Origin: Thermohalobaculum sp039027855
Lineage (GTDB): Bacteria; Pseudomonadota; Alphaproteobacteria; Rhodobacterales; Rhodobacteraceae
Assembly (NCBI GenBank): GCA_039027855.1
Contig: JBCCJI010000014.1
Coordinates: forward strand, 36,713-100,712
Direction of reading: 5' to 3'
DNA: 64,000 nt
Shown: positions 43,952-51,542 of the stretch, piece after piece
Layout: the number at the start of each line of letters is the position of its first letter
Position numbering within the stretch: position 1 is the stretch's first letter
Notes under the pieces: generated by a model
The model's database searches: none
The model's input: only the letters and a program-made list of their open reading frames with translations
What the model was told of the DNA's origin: nothing
Position numbers and translations under genes: made by a program

Positions 43952-45085
43952 CTAGTCGATGGCCAGCGCGATGATCTGTGTGCTGCGAGTGCCGAAGGCT
44001 GCGAAGTTATCGTCGGAGATGACGATCAGCGTCTCGCGCCCGTCGGGCAAAAGCGGCCCCGTGGCCAGCGCCTCCAGATTGTCGGGCGCGATGCCGAGAT
44101 CGGCGAAATCCAGCAGCAGCGTCTTGGCCATCGGGGTGGCTGCCGCGGCGCCAGTCTGGTCGATCGCCGTCGCGGGCGTGGGGTCGACATGGAACAGGCG
44201 CACGGTGAACCCGACCCCGGGCGACCCCGCCGAGAACGAGCGCTCCAGCGCCAGCAGCGCGCCATCGGGGCGGGCCAAGAGCTCCACCAAACCGCTGTCG
44301 GTGTAGTTCCAGGCGGGCCACGGCGCCTGCGCCACCGGCTCGACATCATAGGCGAATTCACCCTCGAGCCGCGCCGTGCCGCCGGCAAGGCGATAGCGCA
44401 GCACGCGCACGCGCGGCCCGGCCTCAAGCGTCGCATCCGGGCCGTCCTGCACCAGCGCGCTCTCATGCGCGGCCCAGAGCGTGGCGCCGTCCGGGCCGAG
44501 GGTGAGGCTCTCGAACCCCTTGTTGACGCGCACGCCCTGCCCCGCGCCCGGCATGTGGTGGGCGGGAACATCCAGCGCGGCGGTCATGGTGAGATCATCA
44601 AAGCCCATGATCGCGGGACGGCCCGCGCTGTCGCGCTCGGACGCGATCCAGAGCCGGCCATCGCGGTCGATGACGATCCCCTCGGGATCAGGCTCCAAAG
44701 CATCCAGCGTGGCGCCCTCGGCGGTCAACAGCGGATGGGTGGCGGTGACGGTGACATCGCCCGCATCCAGGCTGCCATCGGCAAGATCTATCGACAGCGC
44801 ATAGAGCCGCGGCGTCCCGTCCGGCCCGCCTTCGCGATCATCGGAGACGACGAGATACCCGCCGTCGGGCAAGGCGACAGCGCCCGAAAGCCCGCCGATG
44901 GTGGTGCCCTGGAAACGCGTGCCAGACGGGATCTCCACCATGCCGAGGAAGCTCAGCCGCAGCGGCGCAGCGTCGGGCTCGGCTGCGTGGGGAGCGTGCG
45001 CAAGGCTGCAGACGATCAACGCCGCAGCCGCACCAAGATGGCGGGCCTTAGTGATCGCGGCGTGACGTCGAATGCTTTGGCGCAC
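43952..45085 (-). CDS. Esterase-like activity of phytase family protein (exported)
   Basis: A roughly 377-residue secreted or periplasmic protein with a signal peptide ending near HAPHAAEPD and a beta-propeller-like body of the phytase-esterase-like family (PF13449 type): LSGAVALPDGGYLVVSDDREG, LEPDPEGIVIDRDGRLWIASERD and FESLTLGPDGATLWAAHES are blade motifs. I chose GTG at 45085 with GGGGAAAGG upstream; ATG at 45124 adds 13 residues. It converges on dnaE2 with only six bases between stop codons and is one of two genes lying inside the split dnaE2. Substrate unknown. Confidence 0.8.
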   Translation of the reverse strand: MRQSIRRHAAITKARHLGAAAALIVCSLAHAPHAAEPDAAPLRLSFLGMVEIPSGTRFQGTTIGGLSGAVALPDGGYLVVSDDREGGPDGTPRLYALSIDLADGSLDAGDVTVTATHPLLTAEGATLDALEPDPEGIVIDRDGRLWIASERDSAGRPAIMGFDDLTMTAALDVPAHHMPGAGQGVRVNKGFESLTLGPDGATLWAAHESALVQDGPDATLEAGPRVRVLRYRLAGGTARLEGEFAYDVEPVAQAPWPAWNYTDSGLVELLARPDGALLALERSFSAGSPGVGFTVRLFHVDPTPATAIDQTGAAAATPMAKTLLLDFADLGIAPDNLEALATGPLLPDGRETLIVISDDNFAAFGTRSTQIIALAID

Positions 45086-45245
45086 GGCCTTTCCCCGACA
45101 GTGTCGCTCACTGGGACACGGCATGCGCGGCCCCGGTCGGCGGTAGCAGGCGATTGCTGCTCGCTCAACCGCGGGTCCAAGATGGCGCGCCCGGACTGTC
45201 GCGACGTGTTCGATCCGCTATGCTGGTGCGACAAGGAGAGCGCCC

Positions 45246-46265
45246 ATGACCGACACGCCATCCCATCGCCTCTCGCTGGCGCGTATCCGCGCCGCGGCAG
45301 AGACGGTGCACCCGGTCTTTCGCGACACTCCACAGGTCGAGGCACCTGCGCTGTCGGGCGTGCTCGGCTGCATCGCGGTGATGAAGGTCGAGACGCTGAA
45401 CCCGGTGCGCTGTTTCAAGGGGCGCGGGGCCACCTGGCTGATGGCCGAGGCGGCGCGAACCGACGACACCCGGTCGATGGTGACGGCAAGCGTCGGCAAT
45501 TTCGGCCAGGCGATGGCCTGGGCCGCGCGCGCGCAGGGCCGCTCGCTCACGATCTTTGCGGCCGAGACGGCGAGCCCGCTGAAGATCGGGCTGATGCGGG
45601 CGCTCGGCGCCGAGATCCGGCTTGAGGGCGCGGATTTTGACGCGGCCAAGGCGGCGGCGCGCGCCCATGCCGAGGCGACCGGCGCGCGGCTGGTCGAGGA
45701 CGGCGCGGATATCGAGACGGCCGAGGGCGCAGGCACCATGGGGCTGGAACTGGCGGCGATGGACCCGCCGCTCGACGCGGTGCTCGTCCCGCTCGGTAAC
45801 GGTGCGATGGTGACGGGGCTCGGCGCGGCGCTGAAGGCACTGTCGCCCGGCACCGAGGTGATCGCCGTGCAGGCCGCGGGCGCGCCGGCCATGACGCTCT
45901 CCTGGCGCGAGGGGCGGGCGATCGAGACGCCGGGCGTCGACACCATCGCCGACGGCATCGCCATCCGGGTGCCCATCGCCGAGGCGGTCGCCGATACCCG
46001 CGCGCTGGTCGACGACATGGTGCTGGTCGAGGATTTGGACACCATCGCCGGCATGGCCGCGTTTGAGCGGCATGCCGGCCTGGTGGTCGAGCCCGCGGCG
46101 GGCATCGCGGCGGGCGCTGTGCTGGCCGATCCCGCGCGCTTTGCCGGGCGGCGCGTGGGCCTGATCGTCTGCGGCGCCAATGTCACGCCCGAGCAGCGGC
46201 GCGGCTGGTTCGACATGGCCGATGCCTGGCATGCCCAGCCCGCATTGGGAGGAGGACAGGCATGA
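45246..46265 (+). CDS. Threonine dehydratase-like PLP enzyme (fold type II)
   Basis: A 339-residue enzyme of the tryptophan-synthase-beta superfamily. Lys58 in NPVRCFKGRGA is the PLP Schiff-base lysine, TASVGNFGQAMAWAA is the substrate-binding asparagine loop, and PLGNGAMVTGLG is the phosphate-binding glycine loop. It resembles catabolic threonine dehydratases or serine racemases; the usual SGNHAQ is changed to VGNFGQ, so substrate may differ. AAGGAG precedes the ATG. Its TGA overlaps by four bases the ATG of the detached DnaE2 OB-fold gene, so that fragment is translated from this gene's mRNA. Confidence 0.85.
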   Translation: MTDTPSHRLSLARIRAAAETVHPVFRDTPQVEAPALSGVLGCIAVMKVETLNPVRCFKGRGATWLMAEAARTDDTRSMVTASVGNFGQAMAWAARAQGRSLTIFAAETASPLKIGLMRALGAEIRLEGADFDAAKAAARAHAEATGARLVEDGADIETAEGAGTMGLELAAMDPPLDAVLVPLGNGAMVTGLGAALKALSPGTEVIAVQAAGAPAMTLSWREGRAIETPGVDTIADGIAIRVPIAEAVADTRALVDDMVLVEDLDTIAGMAAFERHAGLVVEPAAGIAAGAVLADPARFAGRRVGLIVCGANVTPEQRRGWFDMADAWHAQPALGGGQA

Positions 46266-46828
46266 GCAACGCCGATCACCGCGACGTGCCGCCCCTGCCG
46301 AGGCCCGAAGCGGCGACCGGGCCGGATGGGCGGCCCATACCCCCACGGCGCGGGCGGCGCGGCGCCCGTGACCTCATCACCTGCGCCGCGCTGGCCGAGG
46401 CGCCCGATGGAACCATGGCAACCGTGGCGGGCCTCATCATCACGCGTCAGCGGCCGGGCACCGCCTCGGGTGTCATCTTCCTGACGCTGGAGGACGAGAC
46501 CGGCGTCGCCAATGTCGTGGTCTGGCCCAAGACCTATGAGCGGTTTCGCCGCGCCGTCATCGCCGGGCGGCTGGTGCGCGTGCGCGGGCGGCTGCAGCGC
46601 GAAGGCATGGTGCGCCACCTGATCGCCTGGACCATCGAGGACATGTCGCATCTTCTCGATCAGCTCGGGATAGAGGGGCATCTGTCGAGCGAGCGCGGCG
46701 ACGAGGGCCGACGTCCGATCCCGCCTGAGAAGCGCAAGAAGCCGCGCCATACGACCATGGCCAAGCAACGCGCCCGCCACCCGCGCGAGGAGGCCAAGAC
46801 GCTCTTCCCCTCGCGCGATTTCCACTGA
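46262..46828 (+). CDS. Detached C-terminal OB-fold part of DnaE2
   Basis: A 188-residue protein. Residues about 50-130 are an OB-fold with TVAGLIITRQRPGTASGVIF, LEDETGVANVVVWPKTYERF and RVRGRLQREGMVRHL, which are precisely the C-terminal motifs of error-prone polymerase DnaE2; the last residues KTLFPSRDFH are the usual DnaE2 C-terminus. The N-terminal 35 residues are Pro/Arg-rich and may be newly acquired. It begins in an ATGA overlap with the threonine-dehydratase-like gene. It could act in trans with the 1019-residue DnaE2 to restore DNA binding, or be a relic. No catalytic residues belong here. Confidence 0.85.
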   Translation: MSNADHRDVPPLPRPEAATGPDGRPIPPRRGRRGARDLITCAALAEAPDGTMATVAGLIITRQRPGTASGVIFLTLEDETGVANVVVWPKTYERFRRAVIAGRLVRVRGRLQREGMVRHLIAWTIEDMSHLLDQLGIEGHLSSERGDEGRRPIPPEKRKKPRHTTMAKQRARHPREEAKTLFPSRDFH

Positions 46829-47030
46829 TCGCCGGTCCGCCCGCCCGGTTCGACTGGCCCGACTGGCCCGAATGCCAACAACCGCGCGCCGCCTCGTCCC
46901 TTGCGAGGCCGGGCCATGGCCGATGGCCATCATTACCCGCGCCGTGCCAATCTCACCCATCACCGGGCGGCAAAGCCCGGGACACATATCAAGCGCCCGG
47001 ACGGTATCGGGCGTCAGGGGAGGGATGGCG

Positions 47031-47795
47031 ATGACTGGACGGCTCGCAGGGAAGACAGCGCTGATCACCGGCGCCGCATCCGGGTTCGGACGCGCGATGG
47101 CCGAACGCTTCGCGGCGGAGGGATCGGCGGTCATGGTCCTCGACCTCGACCCGACCGGTGCCGCGGGCGTCGCCGAGGCCATCGGTGCCAATGGCGGGCG
47201 CGCGATCTCGGCTGGCGCCGATGTCACCGACCGCGCGGCGATGGAGGCGGCGATCACCGAGACCGAGAGCACGCTCGGCCCGGTCGATATCGTGGTCAAC
47301 AATGCCGGGTTCGCCCACCGCAACCGCCCGCTGATGGACGTCGACGAGGCCGAGTTCGACCGCTGCTTCGATGTCAACGTCAAGGCGATCTACCACGCGA
47401 CGCAGCTCATGGTGCCGCGCTGGCGCGCCCAGGGCGGTGGCGTGATGCTCAATATCGGGTCGACCGCCGGCATCCGCCCGCGTCCGGGGCTCAGCTGGTA
47501 CAACGCCTCGAAAGGGGCGGCGAACCTCGTCAGCCGTTCGCTGGCGGCTGAACTGGCGCCGGACAACATCCGCGTGAATGCGCTCGCCCCGGTGATCGGG
47601 GTGACGGGCATGCTGGAAACATTCATGGGCGTCCCCGACACGCCCGAGAACCGCGCCCGTTTCATCGCGACGATCCCGATGGGCCGGATGAGCGAGCCTG
47701 AGGATATCGCCAACGCAGCCCTCTATCTCTGCTCGGACGAGGCGTCGTTCATCACCGGCGTGGTGATGGAAGTGGACGGCGGCCGGACGGTCTGA
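47031..47795 (+). CDS. Short-chain dehydrogenase/reductase
   Basis: A 254-residue classical SDR. The cofactor loop TGAASGFGRAMA, the NNAG motif (VVNNAGFAH), catalytic Ser in NIGSTAGIRP and YNASK (Tyr-x-x-x-Lys), and the C-terminal FITGVVMEVDGGRTV are all intact. An aspartate after beta-2 (VLDLDPTG) predicts NAD preference. GGGGAGGG precedes; ATG at 47025 is an equal alternative. Such proteins are often FabG-like or sugar-alcohol dehydrogenases; substrate unassigned. Confidence 0.9.
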   Translation: MTGRLAGKTALITGAASGFGRAMAERFAAEGSAVMVLDLDPTGAAGVAEAIGANGGRAISAGADVTDRAAMEAAITETESTLGPVDIVVNNAGFAHRNRPLMDVDEAEFDRCFDVNVKAIYHATQLMVPRWRAQGGGVMLNIGSTAGIRPRPGLSWYNASKGAANLVSRSLAAELAPDNIRVNALAPVIGVTGMLETFMGVPDTPENRARFIATIPMGRMSEPEDIANAALYLCSDEASFITGVVMEVDGGRTV

Positions 47796-47832
47796 ACCGC
47801 CGCCACGCCTGGCCGGGTACGATACCCCCCGA

Positions 47833-48351
47833 TCACTCGAAAACCGTGACACCCCGGGGCCGTCGCACGCTTTCGGGCACGTTGTTGGCCGGCAGCACCC
47901 GCTGGAAACCCGCGCTTCGCTGCACGATGGCGCGGTCACCGGGCGCGAGGATCTCGTCCTCTTCCTCGAGAAACTGGACCAGCACGACGGTGCGCCCGTC
48001 CTCCAGGGTCAGGGTGTACTCCACGCCCGGGCGGTTGCTGAAGGCCTGCTCCGCCGCAGCGCCGAGCAGCAGGCCGCCAATCACGCCGCCGAGGATCGCC
48101 CCGGCGCGGCCGCTGCCCTGCCCCACCGCCGACAGCCCAAAGCCGCCCGCCGTGGCCCCGATGGCACTGCCGAGGCCGGTGTTCTCTCCCTGAATCTGCA
48201 CGGGCCGCACGGCGAGGACGGTGGCGAACTCGACAAACAGCGGTCGGCCGACCTCGAAGGCGTCATATCGCGTCTGGGCGGGCGGCGCGCAGGCAGACAG
48301 CGCCATGAGGGCGACAAGGGTGCAGGTCGTAGCGATCGGTGTTCGGCGCAT
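47833..48351 (-). CDS. Glycine-zipper outer-membrane lipoprotein (SlyB/17-kDa antigen-like)
   Basis: A 172-residue lipoprotein. The signal ends in the lipobox LSAC (cysteine at residue 21). A glycine-zipper region (about 58-100: GLGSAIGATAGGFGLS and GAILGGVIGGLLLGAAA) forms the membrane-associated hairpin, followed by a beta-rich C-terminal domain. Members of the Rickettsia 17-kDa/SlyB group stabilise the outer membrane. Converges on the SDR gene with 37 bases between. Confidence 0.85.
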   Translation of the reverse strand: MRRTPIATTCTLVALMALSACAPPAQTRYDAFEVGRPLFVEFATVLAVRPVQIQGENTGLGSAIGATAGGFGLSAVGQGSGRAGAILGGVIGGLLLGAAAEQAFSNRPGVEYTLTLEDGRTVVLVQFLEEEDEILAPGDRAIVQRSAGFQRVLPANNVPESVRRPRGVTVFE

Positions 48352-48546
48352 GGGTCACCCCGGTGTTCGGACGCCACCGCGCGCGTGGCGGCGGCATTTT
48401 GACGATGATCTTTCCAGAAGGATGCCAGCGCCCTCTGAGATGGCCAGTCACAATGGCGCTGTTCCCAACGTCATCGCGACCGCCCGCCGCAGACCGGGCG
48501 GATGCCCGCGGCGCCCTGTCCGGCGTCCGACACGGTGTATTGGGGG

Positions 48547-48623
48547 TGGTGGCGAGGGAGAGACTTGAACTCTCGACCTCACGATTATGAGTCGTGCGCT
48601 CTAACCGGCTGAGCTACCTCGCC
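48547..48623 (-). tRNA. tRNA with CAU anticodon (probably elongator Met)
   Basis: A complete cloverleaf on the minus strand: acceptor GGCGAGG pairs with CCTCGCC, D-arm GCTC/GAGC, anticodon stem CACGA/TCGTG with loop CTCATAA, T-arm GAGAG/CTCTC around TTCAAGT, discriminator A and an encoded CCA end. The GTAGCTCAG context is more like elongator tRNA-Met than tRNA-Ile2 (lysidine), but the CAU anticodon alone cannot decide. No sign of the initiator's three G-C pairs in the anticodon stem. Confidence 0.93.
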
Positions 48624-48717
48624 ACGGTGAGCGCGCTGATACGGGAGGGCGCTGGGGGCGTCAAGAGAGCGCCAGCGGCGGTAAACCACCCGGTTCCGGC
48701 CAGCGGCGCGTCGCCTG

Positions 48718-49908
48718 TCAGCGGATCACGCGGCCGATCAGCGACAGCCAGTTCTCCGAGGCAATGCGCCGGATCAGCGTCTCGCCGTAACCGGCGGCGC
48801 GCATGGCCTCGATCAGCTTGGGCAGGCCGGTAACATCGCCCACCTCGCGCGGCAGCAGGCAGCCATCGAAATCCGAGCCGAGCGCCACGCCCTCTTCGCC
48901 GAGGCGCCCGATCAGGTGGTCGAGATGGCGGAGCATCACGTCGAAACCGGTGTCGCGGTTGTGCCGGCAGTCGGGGCGCAAAAACGCCACGTGAAAGTTG
49001 AGGCCGACGACCCCGCTCCTCTCGGCGATCGCGTCCAGCTGGCGATCGGTCAGGTTGCGTGCCGAGGGGCAGATCGCATGGACGTTCGAGTGGGTCGCCA
49101 CCAGCGGCTGATCGCTGACGGCGGCGACGTCCCAAAACCCCTGCTCGGTCAGGTGCGAGCAATCGATCATGACGCCCATCGCCTCACAGGTGGCGACAAG
49201 CGCGCGGCCGGCATCGGTCAGGCCGGGCATCGGCTCGATCTCGGGCTGCGCGCTCATCGGCGCGCCATGGCCGAAGATGTTGGGCCGCGACCAGACCGGG
49301 CCAAGCGAGCGCAGGCCCGCCGCATGCAGCACTTCGAGCGCGGTCAGATCGGCATCGATACACTCCGCACCCTCGATATGCGGCAGCATCGCGAGCCGGC
49401 CCGAGGCGCCCGCGGCCTCGATGGCGCTGCGTCCATCGACGAGGGCGACGAGATCGGGATGCCGGCGTTCGAGCTGTCTCAGCCGAGCCATTAAGCGCAG
49501 CGTGAAGGCGAGCGCGCGCGCCTGGTCGACGACATCGGCAGGTAGGCTCGCCTCATCCTTCGGCGCCGCGTCGTTGATGATGGAATCGGTACCATTGGCG
49601 GGCGCCGTGTTGGCGGGCGAGCGCGCACACCCCGTCGGCGTGAACATCGCAAAGAAGCCGCCCATCATGCCCGCCTGTCGCGCCCGCGGCAGATCGATGT
49701 CGAGGCGGCGCCCCCGAAAACCACCGGCGAGCCCAGGCGGTGTTTGATCCTCCAGCGCCAGATCGCGGCGGGTGCCGGTCATCTCGGCCAGTTCGACGCG
49801 CAGGATCGTATCGTTATGCCCGTCGAACACCGGGACGGCCGGCGGGACGCGCGGCTTTGGCATCGGTGTCTCGGCAACCGCCACATCCGGCACAGGCTCG
49901 CTCGTCAT
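48718..49908 (-). CDS. Membrane dipeptidase (peptidase family M19, renal-dipeptidase-like)
   Basis: A 396-residue zinc metallopeptidase of the amidohydrolase fold. Metal ligands are seen in FDGHNDT (HxD), the bridging Glu in HIEGAE, the His of IDCSHLTEQGF and of VATHSNVHA, and GSDFDGCLLP. Such enzymes hydrolyse dipeptides and some beta-lactam-like or D-amino-acid substrates. It lacks a clear signal peptide (starts MTSEPVPDVAVAE), so it is probably cytoplasmic. The tRNA gene lies 95 bases past its 3' end. Confidence 0.92.
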   Translation of the reverse strand: MTSEPVPDVAVAETPMPKPRVPPAVPVFDGHNDTILRVELAEMTGTRRDLALEDQTPPGLAGGFRGRRLDIDLPRARQAGMMGGFFAMFTPTGCARSPANTAPANGTDSIINDAAPKDEASLPADVVDQARALAFTLRLMARLRQLERRHPDLVALVDGRSAIEAAGASGRLAMLPHIEGAECIDADLTALEVLHAAGLRSLGPVWSRPNIFGHGAPMSAQPEIEPMPGLTDAGRALVATCEAMGVMIDCSHLTEQGFWDVAAVSDQPLVATHSNVHAICPSARNLTDRQLDAIAERSGVVGLNFHVAFLRPDCRHNRDTGFDVMLRHLDHLIGRLGEEGVALGSDFDGCLLPREVGDVTGLPKLIEAMRAAGYGETLIRRIASENWLSLIGRVIR

Positions 49909-50044
49909 CCGTATCTCTCCATGGGCGCGCGGATGGGGATGGAGATCATCTGAACCGTCTCAGGATCGAGACCAAGCAATAAACGCGTCATTTACGTAAA
50001 CCGATCATTGTCCTTCTCGTCGATTGCTTGGTGTGGAGGACGGT

Positions 50045-50971
50045 GTGCGTGTCCCCTCCTGCCGGCGGGCGCCTCTGCCCCTGTTTCCGGCAGCGGGCGC
50101 CCGCCCGGCACCCGTTTCCCTGTCGCGTGACAGGCCTTTAGGCAAGCCCGCGTCTCGCTGGCGCTGGCGCTGGCGCGGTGCGGTGATTGCGCTGCTCACG
50201 GGCATCGCCAGCATGATCCCGTCTGACGAGGCCCGGGCGGGAGCCTGGACCAAGGAGAAGGGTGACGGCGCGGTGATCGTGACCATCGGGCGCCAGGCAA
50301 CGCCGTCGACCCTGCTCACGCTCGGCCCCGCTTCCGACGACAAGGCAACCGCACAGATCTACGCCGAGTACGGTCTGTTCGACGGCATCACCGTCGGCGC
50401 CAGCCTCTTCAGTGAGACGCGGATCGGCGACGCGGGCATGCAAGCGAGCGCCAATGCCGCCGGTTTTCTGCGCTTTCGCCTCCACAAAGACGACCAGGGC
50501 AATGTGGCCGCCGTGCAGATCGGCGGCGCGCTGCCGGTCGAAAGCCTGCTAGGCGGCCCCTTCGGCGGCAGCAACCCCGACAGCACGGCCGAGGTCAGGC
50601 TATCGGCACTTGCCGGGACCAGCTGGTGGGGCGACTGGGGCAGCGTTTTCGTGACCTCGGCCATCGGTGGCGCCTGGCGGAGCGAAGGGGCGGCCGACGA
50701 GATCAGGGCGGAGCTGACGGCAGGCTACAAGACCGGCGACTGCTGCATGGTCATCCTCGGCAATTTCGTCACCGTGCCGCTGATCGGCCGTGACAGCGAA
50801 GACACCATCGCCTGGAAGCTCTCGCCTTCCTTCGCCTATTCGCTGCCGCCGCTCTGGGGCGAGGCGACGCCGGATACCCCGCGTAAAACGACCCTTCAGC
50901 TCGGCGCGACGCTCGAGCCGATGAACAATCAGGATATTGGAGTCACTTTCTCGGTCTGGCGCCGTTTCTGA
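50045..50971 (+). CDS. Probable outer-membrane beta-barrel protein
   Basis: About 308 residues with an arginine/tryptophan-rich start, a hydrophobic signal (AVIALLTGIAS) ending near SDEARAGAW, and a mature part of alternating strands such as ATAQIYAEYGLFDGITVGASLF, finishing in the C-terminal aromatic signature VTFSVWRRF expected for barrel insertion. No ATG is available early in the frame; I chose GTG at 50045 behind GGAGGA, with TTG at 50024 as alternative. No specific family recognised. Converges with four bases between stops on the DUF4864 gene. Confidence 0.7.
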   Translation: MRVPSCRRAPLPLFPAAGARPAPVSLSRDRPLGKPASRWRWRWRGAVIALLTGIASMIPSDEARAGAWTKEKGDGAVIVTIGRQATPSTLLTLGPASDDKATAQIYAEYGLFDGITVGASLFSETRIGDAGMQASANAAGFLRFRLHKDDQGNVAAVQIGGALPVESLLGGPFGGSNPDSTAEVRLSALAGTSWWGDWGSVFVTSAIGGAWRSEGAADEIRAELTAGYKTGDCCMVILGNFVTVPLIGRDSEDTIAWKLSPSFAYSLPPLWGEATPDTPRKTTLQLGATLEPMNNQDIGVTFSVWRRF

Positions 50972-50975
50972 GCCG

Positions 50976-51425
50976 TCAGGTCGAGAAGCCCGGCAGCCGC
51001 TTCAGCGATACGCCGGCGATGCGCCAGTCACCATCGATATTGCGCATCCGGTACTCCGCCTCCCAAGCGACCCCGGCCTCATCGACGAAGGTCACGATCT
51101 GGATCGGCCCGGCCGGTGTGTCGCTGTAGCGGCCCATGTCGTAACGGCGCGGCTTGCGGATCATCGGATAGCCGCGCTCTACCATCATGCCGAAGCGTGT
51201 GGGCGTGCGGAAACGGCCCTGCACCATCGGCGAGGCATGGCGGAAGGCCGCGACCAGATCATCGCGCAGGAAGGCGGACAGCTGATCCTCGATCACGGCA
51301 CGCACGGCCGCCCCCTCAGGGACCGTTTGCGCCGTCGCCTGATGCGGCAAAGCGGTGAGGGCGAGCATCAACGATGCCGCCACGATGGCAATCTGACGAC
51401 GCATCCAGCTGTGCGGATCAAGCAT
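50976..51425 (-). CDS. DUF4864 exported protein
   Basis: A 149-residue protein with a signal peptide (IAIVAASLMLALTALPHQATAQ) and a SnoaL/NTF2-like mature fold of family DUF4864: IEDQLSAFLRDDLVAAFRHASP, the central GMMVERGYPMI and the WRIAGVSLKRLPG end are typical. AAAGGGG precedes the ATG. Function unknown; common in Rhodobacterales. Confidence 0.82.
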   Translation of the reverse strand: MLDPHSWMRRQIAIVAASLMLALTALPHQATAQTVPEGAAVRAVIEDQLSAFLRDDLVAAFRHASPMVQGRFRTPTRFGMMVERGYPMIRKPRRYDMGRYSDTPAGPIQIVTFVDEAGVAWEAEYRMRNIDGDWRIAGVSLKRLPGFST

Positions 51426-51542
51426 GAGCGGCCCCTTTCGCGCTGCGATATTTTTGAGGGTGCAACGGAGAGGGTAAAGGTCAAACGAGCGCGGCAGCCG
51501 GTCGCGCCGGTTACCGCCACATGGGACGGGCCGGCAACCGGC

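Noticed and set aside
43946..46261. Insertion sequence or prophage inside dnaE2
   Set aside because: No transposase, integrase or terminal repeats are visible in the block.
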